This document shows positions 21,101 to 33,453 of a stretch of DNA of 64,000 bases, one piece after another. The first letter of the stretch is position 1, and every line of letters begins with the position of its first letter. The translations under genes and the position numbers were made by a program. The stretch spans positions 186,001-250,000 of the forward strand of contig JANBPU010000005.1 in NCBI GenBank assembly GCA_027575805.1. The letters run 5' to 3'. The notes beneath the pieces are model-generated. The model saw nothing but the letters and a program-made list of their open reading frames with translations, made no database searches and had not been told where the DNA came from. This DNA is from Mycoemilia scoparia (Eukaryota > Kickxellomycota > Kickxellomycetes > Kickxellales > Kickxellaceae).

Positions 21101-21769
21101 AGGCTAACATTGTCTCTGTTTTGTGCAGAGGCTCTAAAAATATGCAAAGACTCTGATGACATCAATGACCTATGCAAAGTATCAGGAAGGATGTGGTTTT
21201 CAATCATCGTAGATAACAGCCTGAACGAGCAAGCAGCAGCTCTGACTGCCTCTATTTTGAAAAAATCTAGCCATATCAGGATATTCGAGGAACTTGCCAT
21301 AGATTATCAACAAGTATACCGATTAACCAACGATGATAGTTATGATGGAATTGACTTTGACACTATGCATATGGTTTTTCTTGAAGGTAAATATCACGGA
21401 ATTTACAGAAAATCATTGCGAAATCTCCATTATGTGGATACACAGTAACATGGCTCCTTTTCTCGAATACTGAATTGTGTAGGCGTATTTAACAATATGG
21501 AAAGAATAGTAACTGTGATTGATCCATCAGCGCGACGTGCTAGCAATGTGGTGCAGACATATGCAGGGTATATTCAGACGTTGATACTTTCATTGAAAGA
21601 GTGCTATGAGGAGGGAAGCTATTCCCGGTACCCTATAGCCCATGCGAAATTTGTATCGATGGCAGAGCACATCCTAGAGCTTGCACGCACTCGATGTGGA
21701 AACCTAACTGCCATAGTCCAGGATATGTACAACATATCGGCATCCATGTTTCCATGGCAAAAAAATTAA
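15155..21769 (+). CDS. Mms22/Mus7-like DNA-damage repair protein
   Basis: Probable fungal Mms22/Mus7, which in yeasts works with the Rtt101-Mms1 ubiquitin ligase at stalled or broken replication forks. Proposed exons: 15155-20578, 20661-20724, 20810-20916, 21032-21386, 21483-21769, giving 2078 aa, in the family range. Residues 1 to about 960 are hydrophilic and low-complexity (acidic stretches, basic KRRRRRKN, Ser/Asn/Gln-rich), then a helical repeat-like half begins near GLTLLPSGLYFQRQCW. The segment PAPDFLRIPAREARHNREKGRQ resembles a block I recall as conserved in fungal Mus7 proteins. An Asn/Ser run (SSSSNNNNNNN) comes from a CAG/CAA-type repeat. Intron 2 uses a GC-AG pair (GCAAGT donor), the only choice that keeps frame. 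Family assignment is by partial recognition; gene structure is firmer. Confidence 0.65.
20055..20087. repeat. (AGC)n(AAC)n coding microsatellite
   Basis: Tandem AGC then AAC triplets inside the Mms22-like gene, encoding a Ser run followed by an Asn run. Confidence 0.85.
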
Positions 21770-22404
21770 AGGGGCCATAAATTCCATGTAGAGGAAAGCT
21801 ACATCAAATATGCACAAAAGTAATTATTTTTGAAGGGTGACCATTTTTTTGCCAAAGAGTTGTGATCTCCCCAATAATAAGCATTGGCCACCAAAAGGAG
21901 GTACCATTCAAAAACTATGATCCATATTAGCTATATTCTCCAAAAATATAATATATTTATTTCGAGAATAAATCTACATTGGCTCTATAATAACAACGAT
22001 AAATAATATCATTTATGACATGGTTGAGTTTCACTAGTGATCAGGTATGAAATAGACAAAAGTAGGTCCTCGTATTTTGGCCCAATCAGCAGCCATTTCA
22101 TATACAAATCCTGGGGAGGGGCCCTTTTTGCCTAGGGAAGTGCAAAGTTTGGCCATACCATCATTATTACACAATTTATTTCTAACAGTAAAGTAAGATC
22201 TTGTAGTCCCATTTGGTTTATAAATCATCAAAACAAATTATTGCTAGGTCGAAAAGGGGGGAGGGGAATATGTGCCAGTAGAATTGCATGTGGGTTGATT
22301 TTTTGCTGTTAGGAATATGAGAAATGGCAGAGAGATCAGACAACCTAACATGGAAATGTGTACTAGTGGCACCATCTACCATTTATATATAGGCGGTATA
22401 TAGT
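21770..22404. other. Convergent intergenic region MMS22-like / ELO
   Basis: 635 bp between two 3' ends. It holds one inverted-repeat element (21820-21921). A 65-codon minus frame at 22034-22231 has no recognisable similarity. Confidence 0.5.
21820..21921. mobile_element. MITE family 1 copy (about 102 bp)
   Basis: Left end GTAATTATTTTTGAAGGGTGA and right end ACCATTCAAAAACTATGAT form a decayed inverted pair. The inner sequence GGCCACCAAAAGG is the reverse complement of the interior motif of other copies, so it sits in the opposite orientation. No clear target duplication. Confidence 0.7.
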
Positions 22405-23629
22405 TTATTGATCCTTTTTGTCTTTGGAAATCTTCTTCAAAGGCTTCTTGTAGGTGTTGGCAAAGAACTGGATGAAAAGAATGAGATAGGAGCTGAGCAA
22501 AATGGTACCAATGAAGGCAGCATTTCTGGTACCACGGCAATTGCCCATGTGAGGCCAATCGGGATAGTTGTGGTAGGCCATGTTAGTGTATTGAGAGAAA
22601 ACAACAAAGCCAATATCGATAATGAACTGGGAGATTTGTAAGGTGGTGACATGCTTCTTCCACCAGGGACGAATGCCAATGGATGCTAGGAAGTAATAGT
22701 AGTACATGATGATGTGTACAAAGAGGTTGATAGTGCAAATTGGCCAAGACTAAAGTTGTTCAAAATTTAAATAGAAGTGGTTATTATGTTAGTGGTGGTG
22801 GGGATCATAAAAAGAATATTATGTACAATGGAATAATAAAAAATATTAGTTTTTCTCTGTTTAATACTTACAACGGATGTGCGTCCGAGAATCTGGCTGT
22901 AGCAAAGTACCATTGTCAAGGAATGGTGGTACACATGGAGGAACACTGTGGGTCATGAAATATTTGTTTGAAGTTCATATTACAGTTTCGATTCAAAAAA
23001 TGCCCATCGATCGGAAACAAACACGCATTCAAAGCACCAAGAATGAGATTGAAAGGAAAATAAGAGGTAGAAAAAGTAGTTAGAATACAAAATCATACCC
23101 GATTGAATGTGTGTATATATATATAGTACAGATCATTGGCCAGTTTCTTACTTAGCTGCTTTTTCTTCAAGACGAGCAAGAGTGTATCAATGAACTCGAC
23201 CCACTTGAAAAGGTAGTTCAAGAAGTAAAGGTATTCAAGGGGCTGGGTGTACGAAAATTCATCACAGAAGGAGAAAACAAACCCCTTGGTCATAATCATT
23301 GGTATGATCTGCTCCAAAAACCCAAGGAACAAGAAAGCAGAGGCCACAGACAGAAATAGGTTGTGGGCCTGGGTGATGCCCTCGAGTTTGAAGGGGCTCT
23401 TTTTGAATCTCATTAAGAACTGGATACCAAATACCATGAACAGGTAACCAAGGAAGCCGACTAGAACACTAAGGTGGGTTGAGAATGCGGTCTGGCCTGG
23501 AATCCAGCGCCAGGCAGATTTTGGCTGACCAGTTGTTAATATATGGAGCTGATTTAGCCACCAATCGGGACTGACCAGCGAAGGCCAGTGCTGAGTATAC
23601 TGTGTACCAGATTGCGAGAATGCCGACAT
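22405..23629 (-). CDS. ELO-family very-long-chain fatty acid elongase (3-ketoacyl-CoA synthase)
   Basis: Membrane condensing enzyme of the ER fatty acid elongation cycle; it adds malonyl-derived two-carbon units to acyl-CoA. Proposed exons on the minus strand: 23629-23152, 22945-22872, 22749-22405, giving 298 aa. The assembly restores the family signature KKKQLMFLHVYHH across intron 1; the HVYHH box carries the catalytic histidines. Others are YLFKWVEFIDTLLLVLKKK upstream and FVHIIMYYYYFLASIG and WWKKHVTTLQISQF downstream. Several hydrophobic segments fit a seven-helix protein. The C-terminus ends KKDQ, a KKxx-type ER retrieval signal. Introns are GT-AG (GTAAGA, GTAAGT). Chain-length specificity cannot be read from the sequence. 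Confidence 0.93.
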
Positions 23630-23961
23630 GTCAACGGGGATTTAAATGGAACTTGGGCACCTTAAGGGTCTCTTTTTTATACTTATAAAAATATACAAAG
23701 GACAACAAGAGGCAAAAGGTAAGGCGAGCCAGGATAGGTTGTATGAGAAAGGAAAAATACTGAAAGAGCAATAATAGTGGTGGTTGAAACTCCAACAACA
23801 ATAATAATAATCAATCTGCGTGTGTTTGTGTGGGTTTGCTGCAATGGCCAGGGGCTGCATTTTTCCATTGAGGAACCACGATGCTGGTCGCCACAAAGGA
23901 GACCACTGTTGGCTACTGTAACAGAAACAGTACAGGGTGTTGGCCAATCCTAAAATCCGAT

Positions 23962-24044
23962 ATTTGGCAGAGTCTCCTCTAAAAGCGTGCAAAAATAATC
24001 TCTCCAATGCTTGTCTAAAATGTATGGCTTATGGGCCAAATTTG
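23962..24044. repeat. Dispersed repeat family 2 copy
   Basis: Starts TTGGCAGAGTCTCCTCTAAA, then AATAATCTCTCCAATGC and TGTATGGCTTATGGGCCAAA. The same ordered motifs recur, in either orientation, near 41314, 41590, 54690, 54800 and 60215-60322. Confidence 0.7.
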
Positions 24045-24583
24045 CTAAAAGCATGATGCTTTAGGATTGTGCCCTTGTGTTGAAGAACCTGTCATTTGAA
24101 ATGACCGTTCGCTCAGCCCGCTGTATCATTCGCAATACACGGCTAATAGTGGTCCCAATTACTTGCAACTAGCAACTGGGGAGGAATTATGCAAGAAAGC
24201 CACTTTGGGCATTTCTAAAAGACATTTATTTCAAAGCAGACTAGTGTCTTTATTATGCTGCTTGTTAAAGATTTGGACATTCAAATGCTACAATATAACT
24301 TGACTGGTATAAACTTCACGAGCCTTCAACACGTTGTTGAATTTCTACAATATACAGTCTGTACACATGTTTATTTTATAAATAGCAGCATCAAGTGATA
24401 GCTTGGAAGCATGCAAATCTTCATATGAATATAGAAACAACTTGGCACGATTGGTAAAAACCAAAAACAATCAGTCGCTCTTTAATAACAGAAACACCAT
24501 GAAATAAGTCACATGAAATATCCTTTTGCTTTTAAATTAACCCATTTCTGCACATTTATTTTGGTTTTAGAAAGTGGATTTGG

Positions 24584-24664
24584 ATCATAATTTTTGAAGT
24601 GAGAATGGTTATAGGGACAACCACAGCCAAATGAGTGACTCTATAGCCCTTCAAAAATAAATTC
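24584..24664. mobile_element. MITE family 1 copy (81 bp)
   Basis: Ends ATCATAATTTTTGAAG and CCCTTCAAAAATAAATTC are inverted. The interior GGTTATAGGGACAACCACAG plus CCAAATGAGTGACTCTATAG nearly matches the copy at 36061-36140. Confidence 0.8.
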
Positions 24665-24842
24665 CCATTTGATGCTGAAGTTAAATATAGTTTTGGATTA
24701 TTTTGCACAAACATATTCAATTAAATATAGATGAAGAAAAGGACTAACAACAAACAACATTGAATAAGTGAAAAACAAAGACATTGACCTAACCTGTGTG
24801 TGATGGTAAGATTAAAGAGAAAAAAGTAAAAAAACCATACGG

Positions 24843-24934
24843 GTGATGATTTTTGAAGGACGTCTTTTGGTGGCCAACGATTATAGGGGCAATTCCAGTT
24901 GACTATCAAGTAGTCACCCTTCAAAAATAACTAC
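24843..24934. mobile_element. MITE family 1 copy (92 bp)
   Basis: Ends GTGATGATTTTTGAAGG and CCCTTCAAAAATAACTAC are inverted. The interior TTTTGGTGGCCAACGATTAT plus AGGGGCAAT is shared with the 48538-48650 copy. Confidence 0.8.
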
Positions 24935-25578
24935 CCAAATTACTATTCGACTAGGTTAGGCGTGTAATAAATATGATTGTGTGTATACTAAAGTTAGAAA
25001 CATGGGTTTAATGTCTGGTGTAATACGATTAGGCCCTATTGACAGTTATTAGGGACGCACAAATAAACTGGGTCTTGAACAAAATATGTGGAACAGTTTG
25101 GTTGGTATATGAAAGATGGCCATTCGTCGAATATAATTATTTGCCAGCCATCTTTTTCTTTTATATAACAACCGTAAGAGGAATTCCTCCGGTGTGGCTT
25201 GGCAGGATATCTCCATCCAGAAATAAATTGTGAAGCAGTATGGTGCTGGGATTTGTATGAATGTGTGGGCGTATGAGGTGAGGATTGTTTGGGTGGTGGT
25301 TGAAACAACGGATGATTTTTGCACAGCTAAAAAGTTGACAAGGATGTTTCTGTGTGTTTATAGTAGTAACTTAGGTAAATTAGTGTTATTATAATGGTAT
25401 TATAGTAGTAGTAGTAGGGGTAGTGCTGTAGATGAAATCACAAAGCTCTGACAGACTAAATTAGAAAAAATGGGTAAGGGTTGGTTAAATATAAGGGCAA
25501 TGAGAACAAGTGAGGGAATGTAGTGGTAGTAGTATATAGGAGATTATGCATTAGAATTAGAGAAACATACTGCTGCTA

Positions 25579-28500
25579 TTAAGATGCGGTGGCTACCATG
25601 CTTTGACCTGTCGAGGCCATGTCGTTGCTATCACGGTTGTTCGTTTCGTTAATGGATGATGTGTTAGTGGTGGTTGGCCCGTGGGAGTTGATAACCGCAT
25701 CAATCATATTGGGCTGTGCTATTCCTGAGGTCACTGTCATGACAGGTGAGGCTATCTGGTATCCAGAGTATATGGGCTGGATGACTATACCACCAGGGTG
25801 TAAAATACTTGTACCTGACTGGTTGGATGGAAGCGTGGTCAGGTTATTGGGTGGAGGAGGATAAGTAACAAGGTGTTGAACCATGTTAGGCGAATTGGAG
25901 GTTACCTGTGCAGTCCCTCCAACAATACTATTTAGGTAGTGGCCACGAGACTTCAAATCAAGCTTTTCCATAACAAGGTGGTAAAGGTACTTGAATGCCC
26001 AGGCATTGCCCTTGCGGCGTGATAAATGAACAATGAACAGGCCCGGCAGGTTCTTGACACGACATATCTCCATGATGAACTGCACTTCGTCGCCATTATC
26101 CACGTTGGGCTCACCATAGGGTGGAATCTTGCCTTTATCAAGAACATCGCGAAGCGCATCCCTAGTTTCTTGTGCAGATATTGACAAACGGGGCTGCTGG
26201 CGATCAGAAACACCAGCTTCTGGTGACAGTGAAGATGTCGCAGAGAAAGACGATCCTGCTGTAACTGGACGGGCCATGGATGGTGACGTGATTCTTGAAG
26301 TAAACTTGGATACCTGTGGCGGGTTGTTTTCGTCGATGTTTACAGCTGCATCCTCAGGGACTGAAGGAAGCAAAACAGATGCTGATGAGGCAGCTACAGA
26401 GTTGCCAGAGTAGCCGTTGTTGCTGCTGCTGCTATTATTACTGTTGTTGCTATTCTGGTTCATTTGTGGAATTGGCAACGGGCCACGTGCATGCACAGTG
26501 TTTCTGCGTGCAGTTGTGCTGGCCTTTTGGGCATGATTTGTAGCATTCTTTTCGCCAAAGCCATCAACAGTGTTCCGCGAAGGATATTGGGCATAAGAGC
26601 CAGAAACAACCCTCCGTTTTCCTTCAACACCAGACTTATTATCTGCAGGGTTATCACCAGTATCTATACCAGAATCTCGTGCAAGCTCTCTTTGACCATC
26701 CTTGATATCTGAGGCAGTTGCAGCAGAAGACTCTATGTCTGAAACAGAATTCTTTGGCATTGTTGACTGAGACAAGTTTGCGCTTCCAGCACCATTCAGT
26801 GCGCCATGCTTGTTGCCATTATTAATTCCAAGAAACCGCTTGAATGCACCAATGGTTGAGGAAAATCTTGGTTGCTTGGAGCTACTTCTATCTGATGACG
26901 CTCTCTGGTTCGATTTGTTCATATGAGGGGATTCCACCGGGCGACGGTCTTTACTGATGATCTTCTTGCTAGATCCTTGCTTTGGCAGGGTGGTATTCGA
27001 TTTTCCAGCATCATTTATTGAGGATGATTGTGGAATTGAGCCCTTGTGCTGTCTGCCGATCGAAAATATGCTTCCAGAGTCACGCGATGGCCTTGATGCA
27101 GTTTCTGTAGCCTTGGCTGCAATTATATTATTTTCTACTGGTGGCGGGAGATTATTAGAAGAAAATCCTGCTCCACTCTTTTTGCTTTGTGCGGGATCTG
27201 GATTGATAGTCAAAGATTCCTTATTGGCATTTCCTAGGGCAGATAGGGCAGGTCTGTGGACACGAATTCGGAGTTCCTGTGTCTTGGTGATAATAAAGCC
27301 AAGGTCATCAAGTGTTTGCAAAACATGTTGGAAGAGTTCTCCAGGAGGTATGGATGACAAACCATTGGGATCGATTACACCACGGTGAACGCGCATGTGT
27401 TGAAGAACCTCGGGCTCTTCGCGCTGATTTTGGGAAGCATAGGGGAATTGGGCACCAACCCAAGTAGGCGGCTTATCAAACTGACCAAAGTGAACTTCCT
27501 GTTGCCTCTTAAGCGTTCTCTTTGCCAACCAAGCTACCATGCGCTTGGCAGAACCGCTAGCATTAGCTGAGCCATCATTATCTTTGATGGGCGCTGAACC
27601 CTTCGGAACAGTTGAAGAGATACCAGCACCAAAGCTGTACCCAAGCTCTTCACCAGTGGTAGAGCTGGCAACATCTGGTGGTGGTGGTGGTACAGTGGCA
27701 GTACCAGACTTTCCGAGAATGTTTCGAGGATTGATCGATAGTGAAGCACGAGGCTTGCCTTTTGTTTCTTCAATATGAGTTCCCCTAACCATGGCTGCCT
27801 GTGTTGAGTCAAGAACAATGCTTGGCCGACCTGCAGCCTCATCAATAGAAACACATTCTGATTGTGCATAAGAGGACATGTTCTCCTTTCCGCCTTCGCG
27901 ACTAGATGATTGCTCTGACTTAGTATTCTGTTTGGCATTGTATAGAGAAGCATTGTTTGCAGGTATTTGTGACAAGGGCATGCGGGCAGGTGCTCCAGCG
28001 ATTTCTGCTTTAATACCAGCGGTTAATTCCTCACGATTATTATAACCAGATTTATTAGCAGACGGAGCAATGTTTGTGGAAATAGTGTTCTCCATTGAAC
28101 CAGCAAACATAGAGGTGGGTCTCACTCTAGTGGGGTGCATGAACTCGGCATTCCTTCCTGCCAGTGTGTTCTTTTCACCATAAGTGGCTGTGGCTGTCTC
28201 AGTAGGTCCAGATGCTTCGTTTCCAGTGACGGGCTTTCCTGAGTTTGATCCCTCAAGTCTTGACAAAGCAACCAACCTTGCCTGTGCAGTATCAACAGCA
28301 GATGGAGGACTCATGATATCGCTATTGTTCGAGGGAGTAGCACTTTGTGGTGTACTGATCTCGACCTGAGCTTGGCGGTGACTATCTTTGGCATTAGTAT
28401 CTTGAATAGATAATGTACTGCTCTCTACCTTTGTTTGGGCATTTTCATTGTTGGAATTGTCAGAAATATCAGGAACCTTACGAGTATTGGCAGGACTCAC

Positions 28501-30042
28501 AGCAGCATACTGGCCAGCAGCTGGAGTAGTGGAAATCGGAGCCACGCCATTTTCAGCAGCAAAGTCGGAATAACTAACTGGCAATTTTTCGTATTCAAGC
28601 TGGATGGTGTGTCTCTTGGTCTGACGACTCGATTTGGGCACAGTTTGATCTTCGCGGGCTTGTGATGCTGCAACAGCCGTTCTGTTTGCATCATCAGCAA
28701 CCACCTGTGCAGAGGAGGCCTCGTTCGCTGCTACATCTCTGTCTTCCTCCTCGAAGATATGCTTGTATGGAGCAAGCCATGGATGCTGCTTTATCTGTTC
28801 AAGAGTGGCGCGGTGCTTTGGATTAGGAACAAGTATTTTACGAAGTAGGTCGCGGGCGGTAGATGTGACATAATCAGGAAATACCAAGGAGGTTGATAGT
28901 ATATATTTGTACAGTTGATTAATGTTGTCACCTTCGGGGTTCTTTGGGTCGTCATCAAAAGGAAGATATCCAGCCAGCATAGCATACAAGATAACACCAC
29001 AGGACCACACATCAACAGCCGGACCGACATACAGCCCCTCGCTAACAACAAGCTCTGGAGCAGCATAGCAGGGTGAGCCACAAGACGTGGACATTAAGTT
29101 ATTTTCGGGCGTATCAAACTGGTTGGCAAAACCAAAGTCCGTTATCTTTATATTGCGGTTGTTGTCGAGGAGCAGGTTTTCAAGTTTGAGGTCTCTGTGC
29201 ACAATCATCTTTCTGTGAAGATAGCTGACACCAGCGATAAGCTGGGCAAATAGCCGGCATGCATCGCGTTCTCTCAAGTAACGGTGACCCAAGATGTAGT
29301 CAAAAAGTTCGCCCCCTGAGGCATACTGGATTACGATGCCAATGTACCTTTCGGTCTCGATGATATCATATAGGTTTACAATATACTGGTGATTGACAGC
29401 CTGAAACAGGATACAAACATAAAAAACCAATATTTTTGTTATTGACACACGTACTGAAAAGCATCTTGTGTTTGGATTTTTTCATGGCTTAGCCGTGGTG
29501 TTAAAAATAGCCATGCATTTTTAATGATACACCCCTTGTTGGTAGTGGTAATGGCATAGTTGCTGCTTACCTTAAGAGCGGCTATCTCGCGCTTTATTTT
29601 GGACAGCTTCAAGTCAGTGTCTATGCTTTCCTTTTTTATGAGCTTAATAGCGACCTGTAGAGAGATACCATGGAAAATATTATGAACGCAAAGAATGTGT
29701 TGTTAGAGTTGAGCCACTTTCATTCTTGGTGAGAGATAGCGAAGGCGTTGCGCGCACTTTATGAAAATGTGTGCGAGCGTGTAGCGTATAGGACTATCGT
29801 CGTTGCGAATGGCATGATAGATAGCCAACTAAAGGTAGGTCCATTTAGCATATATAACGGGTGTGCTGTGTAAAAAGACTCACCTCCTGTCCAGACTCGC
29901 GATGAAGAGCAAGCTTGACTTTGGCAAACTCGCCCTCACCAATAGTCTGTAGCAATAAATATGGACCAAAGACATTCTTTGCCCGTCTTTTGTTTGTATT
30001 TGCCGCACGTGAAGCGGACGTCGCTTTTTGACTCGTTGTCAT
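25579..30042 (-). CDS. KIN4/FRK1-like serine/threonine protein kinase with C-terminal KA1-like domain
   Basis: Predicted Ser/Thr kinase of the fungal KIN4 group; yeast Kin4 acts in the spindle-position checkpoint, but its role here is unknown. Exons: 30042-29884, 29654-29571, 29400-25579, giving 1354 aa. Kinase domain about residues 26-310: [11 protein letters not shown] (P-loop), VAIK with K57, HRDLKLEN with D151, DFG at 169-171, [35 protein letters not shown]. It matches yeast Kin4 closely. A long Ser/Asn/Ala-rich, presumably disordered tail follows, then a KA1-like block ([37 protein letters not shown]) that in relatives binds anionic membrane lipid or the kinase itself. Upstream in-frame Met (30117) is possible but ATG 30042 fits better. 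Introns are GTGAGT-AG and GTAAGC-AG. Confidence 0.9.
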
Positions 30043-31859
30043 CTCTAGGAACCAAATTGGTGACTTTTGTTTAGCATAAATGTGTGGGTTGTGTAAGCTG
30101 GAAAGGAACCACAACAAAAACTAGGAAAATAGTGCTTTTGAAAGAGACAGGACGCTGAATAAAAATGAAAACAACTTGTATTGGGATACTATAGCCTGCG
30201 TATGGCTTTATGGAACTTTTATAAAAGAAAGGAGGAAGAGGAGAGTGCAGTGAGAAAAGAGAGAGAGAGAGAGAAGAGGGCACACGAAAGCCAAAACGGT
30301 GTATATGCCCAAAACAAGTTGTATGCGTGCAGTTGTTTGTGGTTTATTATAAGAGCAGAAGTGAGTAAAGGTTAAGAGAGCTCACCTTTTTCTGAATCCA
30401 AGAGATGTCGGTCAATTTAAATAGTGAAATGAGTTTTAACAAGTGAGATTAAAGGGCAGAGAAGTAAAGATGAGAGCTCTATGACAGGAAAGAGAAGTAG
30501 AGAGGAAAGGCGGAAGCAGGACAGGTGGAATGCAACCGACGATGAGCACCAAAACAGTAACACAGAGCAAATCCACAAGCTAAATTTGGAAAAGTCAGCA
30601 ACAACAAAAAGCAAGTTGTACCCAGCAGGCTAAACAAGCTATGGCAATGTCAGCGCTCTCAGCTTTGAGGACAACAACAGCAGCGGCACTCAGCTGGTGT
30701 GGCTTGGCCTTGTTGCTTTTGGTGTCAGGACTCAGCCTGGGTGGCTTCCTAAGCCCGCAATTCCTTTCAATGTCAATCGCTTTGCAGGTATGCTCAGAAA
30801 ATCTCGCCTTGCTAAGCGGAAAATCCATATCCTTTCTCTTGCTTTCCCTTTCTTATATTACAATGCAGGCTTATTTTCTCTGCTAAAATATATCTGACTC
30901 CCCAAAAAGACTAGGTTAGACGAAGCTAGTATTAGATCCTCGTTTGTTGGGCGGCTACTCAGAAACACAAGCAACATCATCTGTGCCACCCAAATCTGTT
31001 TCTCTGTTCCTTGTGTACCTGCTTAGAAAGGCCAGGCCGTGCCTTCTTTTTGATATTTAAGGATCTGCTGGCCTTGGCTTTGCCCTCATAGCCATCAATG
31101 CAGGCATGATTAGCTATAATAGCCAAAGCAACCTGTTTTGCAAGGCGGTACAGATATGTGGTAGATATTTAGGCTTTTTTTGGCTTATGTGTGCATAGTC
31201 ATTATCATCAGCAGCACTACAGAAGCAACAAATGCATTGGCTCAAACGTCTCTATGCAGTCGGTCACAACTACTACTCTTGACCAGCCACTTTGCATTAG
31301 CCATCTTATTCTTGGTAATGAAAGATGCACCCTGCCCTTTGTCTTGTTATAATTAGTTCTTGAAGGCTGTTGCAGAAATTTATATGTGTGTGTATGTGGC
31401 ATCTTCATGCTTCACAACCCTATGCCGGGAGCGTTCTAGCCTCTCTACAAGGCTGGCACAGCACTTTTGCTGCCAGCAGCAACAATATTTTATGATACGC
31501 CATTTGCAAGTCGGCAACACATTGGTCTATGGCGCTAGGATGGGTGTGGTAATCCTGGACATGAGTGTCAAGATCATATTAAACAATAAATATTTTGGGT
31601 TTTTTATGCCATTAGAAGACTGGCTTTTGTGGCGGTCAATTTCGTTTGAGTGACCTTCTTAAACTGGTGTTAGCTAGAAAAATAATAACAAGAATCTCTC
31701 AGATTTAAAGCTGTTAGTGTCATAAATAAGGCTTTTTGTGATCACTGGCATTGTTAACCATTCACAAATTCTGTTTTTATCTTCTATTATTACTGTTACA
31801 AATCTATCGAAACCAAAACAGTTAATCTTTTAAAGTCGTTTGCAGAATAGTAGCAACAT
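30043..31859. other. Intergenic region KIN4-like / TSR3 (1.8 kb)
   Basis: Long upstream region of the kinase with a GAGA-rich tract near 30258-30278 and a TTTTATAAAAG motif near 30214-30224. Short frames at 30641-30886 and 31360-31653 show no recognisable protein features. Confidence 0.45.
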
Positions 31860-33048
31860 TTACTTAATGGCTGACGACTTCATTTGCTCATTCAGTTGGT
31901 TTATTTGTTCCTCGCCGCCTCTACTGACGTCTACTGGACTGTCGGAGTCACTACCATCAGCGTCATCATCCGAGCTGGCCTCTACATAGGTATTGTTTCC
32001 GAACCGGTCTGTAATGATCTTATAATTTTTGCCTTTCAGATGGTCTGGAACATCATCTTCATACTCCTCACTATCATCTTCACTACCATCATCGGGCTCT
32101 TCATCAAGTATGCCAGCAGCGCGGGTAAACATCGGAGCCTGGTGATTTGGGTTGTTTTCCAGATCACTGTCAATTTCTAGATCGTCGTCATTTTTGGCGT
32201 TTTCCTTTCTCTCATCAATTTCCTTGTCGATCATATCCATCCATGCATTCTGAACTTCAATGACCTCTTTTGAGTCCTTGCATTGCGAATATCTACTGAA
32301 TAGTTCTGCATTGACTTCTTTAAACGCGTGGCCCCACTTGAATTTTCCCATCAGCTGGTCGCCAATATCGTCCATTCCGCATATATAGAATGCCGCTGCC
32401 AATGCTTCGACGCAATTCAGCCGCCATGGCTTTCCGTAGTTAACTGGATTCGATGCCACCAGATATGGAAGCAGTCGGTTGTTGCGTGCCTTGATCTTTG
32501 AAAATGGGACCTCATCAAGCCTTGCCCATGAGCAGTCTATCATTGCTGCTCCATATTTACTAATGATCTCCTTGTCTGCCATCGACACTGCCTGTTTTCC
32601 GGCTGGACTCATCACGATGCCCTTAAACACCTGGTTAAGCCCAAGCTCTTTTACCAGCCCCATTCGTGCAAGTTTGCGCCCCGAACAACGCTTAGGATCA
32701 CAGTGTCCAAAATCCCACATTGCTAGTGGTGGCCACTTTTCCCTTGAGCTCTCTACAAATCAATAAGTGTGTTTACATATATTTATCTGGCATAGTTATG
32801 CATTTTTATATCCAGTTTTATGATATCGTCGTTATCAATATTATATCCATACCACCATCATCAGCATCTGGCACGTCGTTTTCATTTGGTATTGCCCGCA
32901 TATACCTACGGCCGTTAAATGCATAATGCAATTGGAACATATAGAAAGCTTGAATCTGCTTGCCAGCAATTTTAGTTTTGGTTATTTACCTTGGGACTTT
33001 TTGGTGTTTGTTTGGGCCCTGATGGCGGCTTCCTTTACCTCTAGCCAT
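31860..33048 (-). CDS. TSR3: TSR3, 18S rRNA aminocarboxypropyltransferase
   Basis: Transfers the 3-amino-3-carboxypropyl group from SAM to the hypermodified pseudouridine of 18S rRNA in late cytoplasmic 40S maturation. Proposed exons: 33048-32990, 32905-32853, 32752-31860, giving 334 aa. Family blocks: LAMWDFGHCDPKRCSGRKLA, IVMSPAGKQAVS, IDCSWARLDEVPFSKIK, RLLPYLVASNPVNYGKPWRL and FKWGHAFKEVN. The first exon reads MARGKGSRHQGPNKHQK, a basic start seen in this family. The two small 5' exons are inferred from GTAAAT/AG and GTATGG/AG signals with matching phases. The C-terminal third is highly acidic (DDGSEDDSEEYEDD), longer than the catalytic core requires and common in fungal TSR3. Confidence 0.9.
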
Positions 33049-33453
33049 GGCGCTGCGCTACTATTATATAATTCCGCGTCGGTTAGTTCAGCTGAGTATT
33101 GGGGTTTATGAGTATTTTTGACTGATGAAACAATTATTTTTGGTGGTAAAAAGCAAAAGCTAAGAAATGTTTAGACTAGTGAGATGATCCTATAAAGGCA
33201 CTTTTGATCTGGTGATTCTGGAATCAATATTAGTATGGCGATGATGAGATGATGATGATACTTTGAAGAATTACAAACAGCTCGTTTCCCAGTGTTTGAA
33301 AATGCAGTTTAGTGACGACAGCAGACGTTGTTATATCAAACTGCAAACCCTTGGTATAGAATATTGCAGCTTTTTGATTGCTCTCTTGTACGCTACATAC
33401 TTGTTACATTCTGACTTTTACAATTTTGTATACCATCTGCAAAATCAGTAGAA
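33049..33453. other. Divergent promoter region TSR3 / ARPC2
   Basis: 405 bp between divergent starts. A short ATGATG/GATGATGATG tract lies near 33238-33258. No other feature seen. Confidence 0.5.

Larger units (their letters stand above)
23630..25578. other. Intergenic region ELO / KIN4-like (1.9 kb)
   Basis: Contains the ELO promoter, the kinase 3' UTR, a family 2 repeat copy near 23962-24044, and two family 1 elements (24584-24664, 24843-24934). No supported gene. Confidence 0.5.

Noticed and set aside
22034..22231. 65-codon minus-strand open frame (ending in PTFVYFIPDH)
   Set aside because: No recognisable family, no neighbouring exon with matching phase, and it lies in a convergent intergenic spacer.
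30641..30886. Hydrophobic 81-codon plus-strand frame
   Set aside because: Two overlapping frames of similar length exist, composition fits chance, and it lies in the long kinase promoter region.
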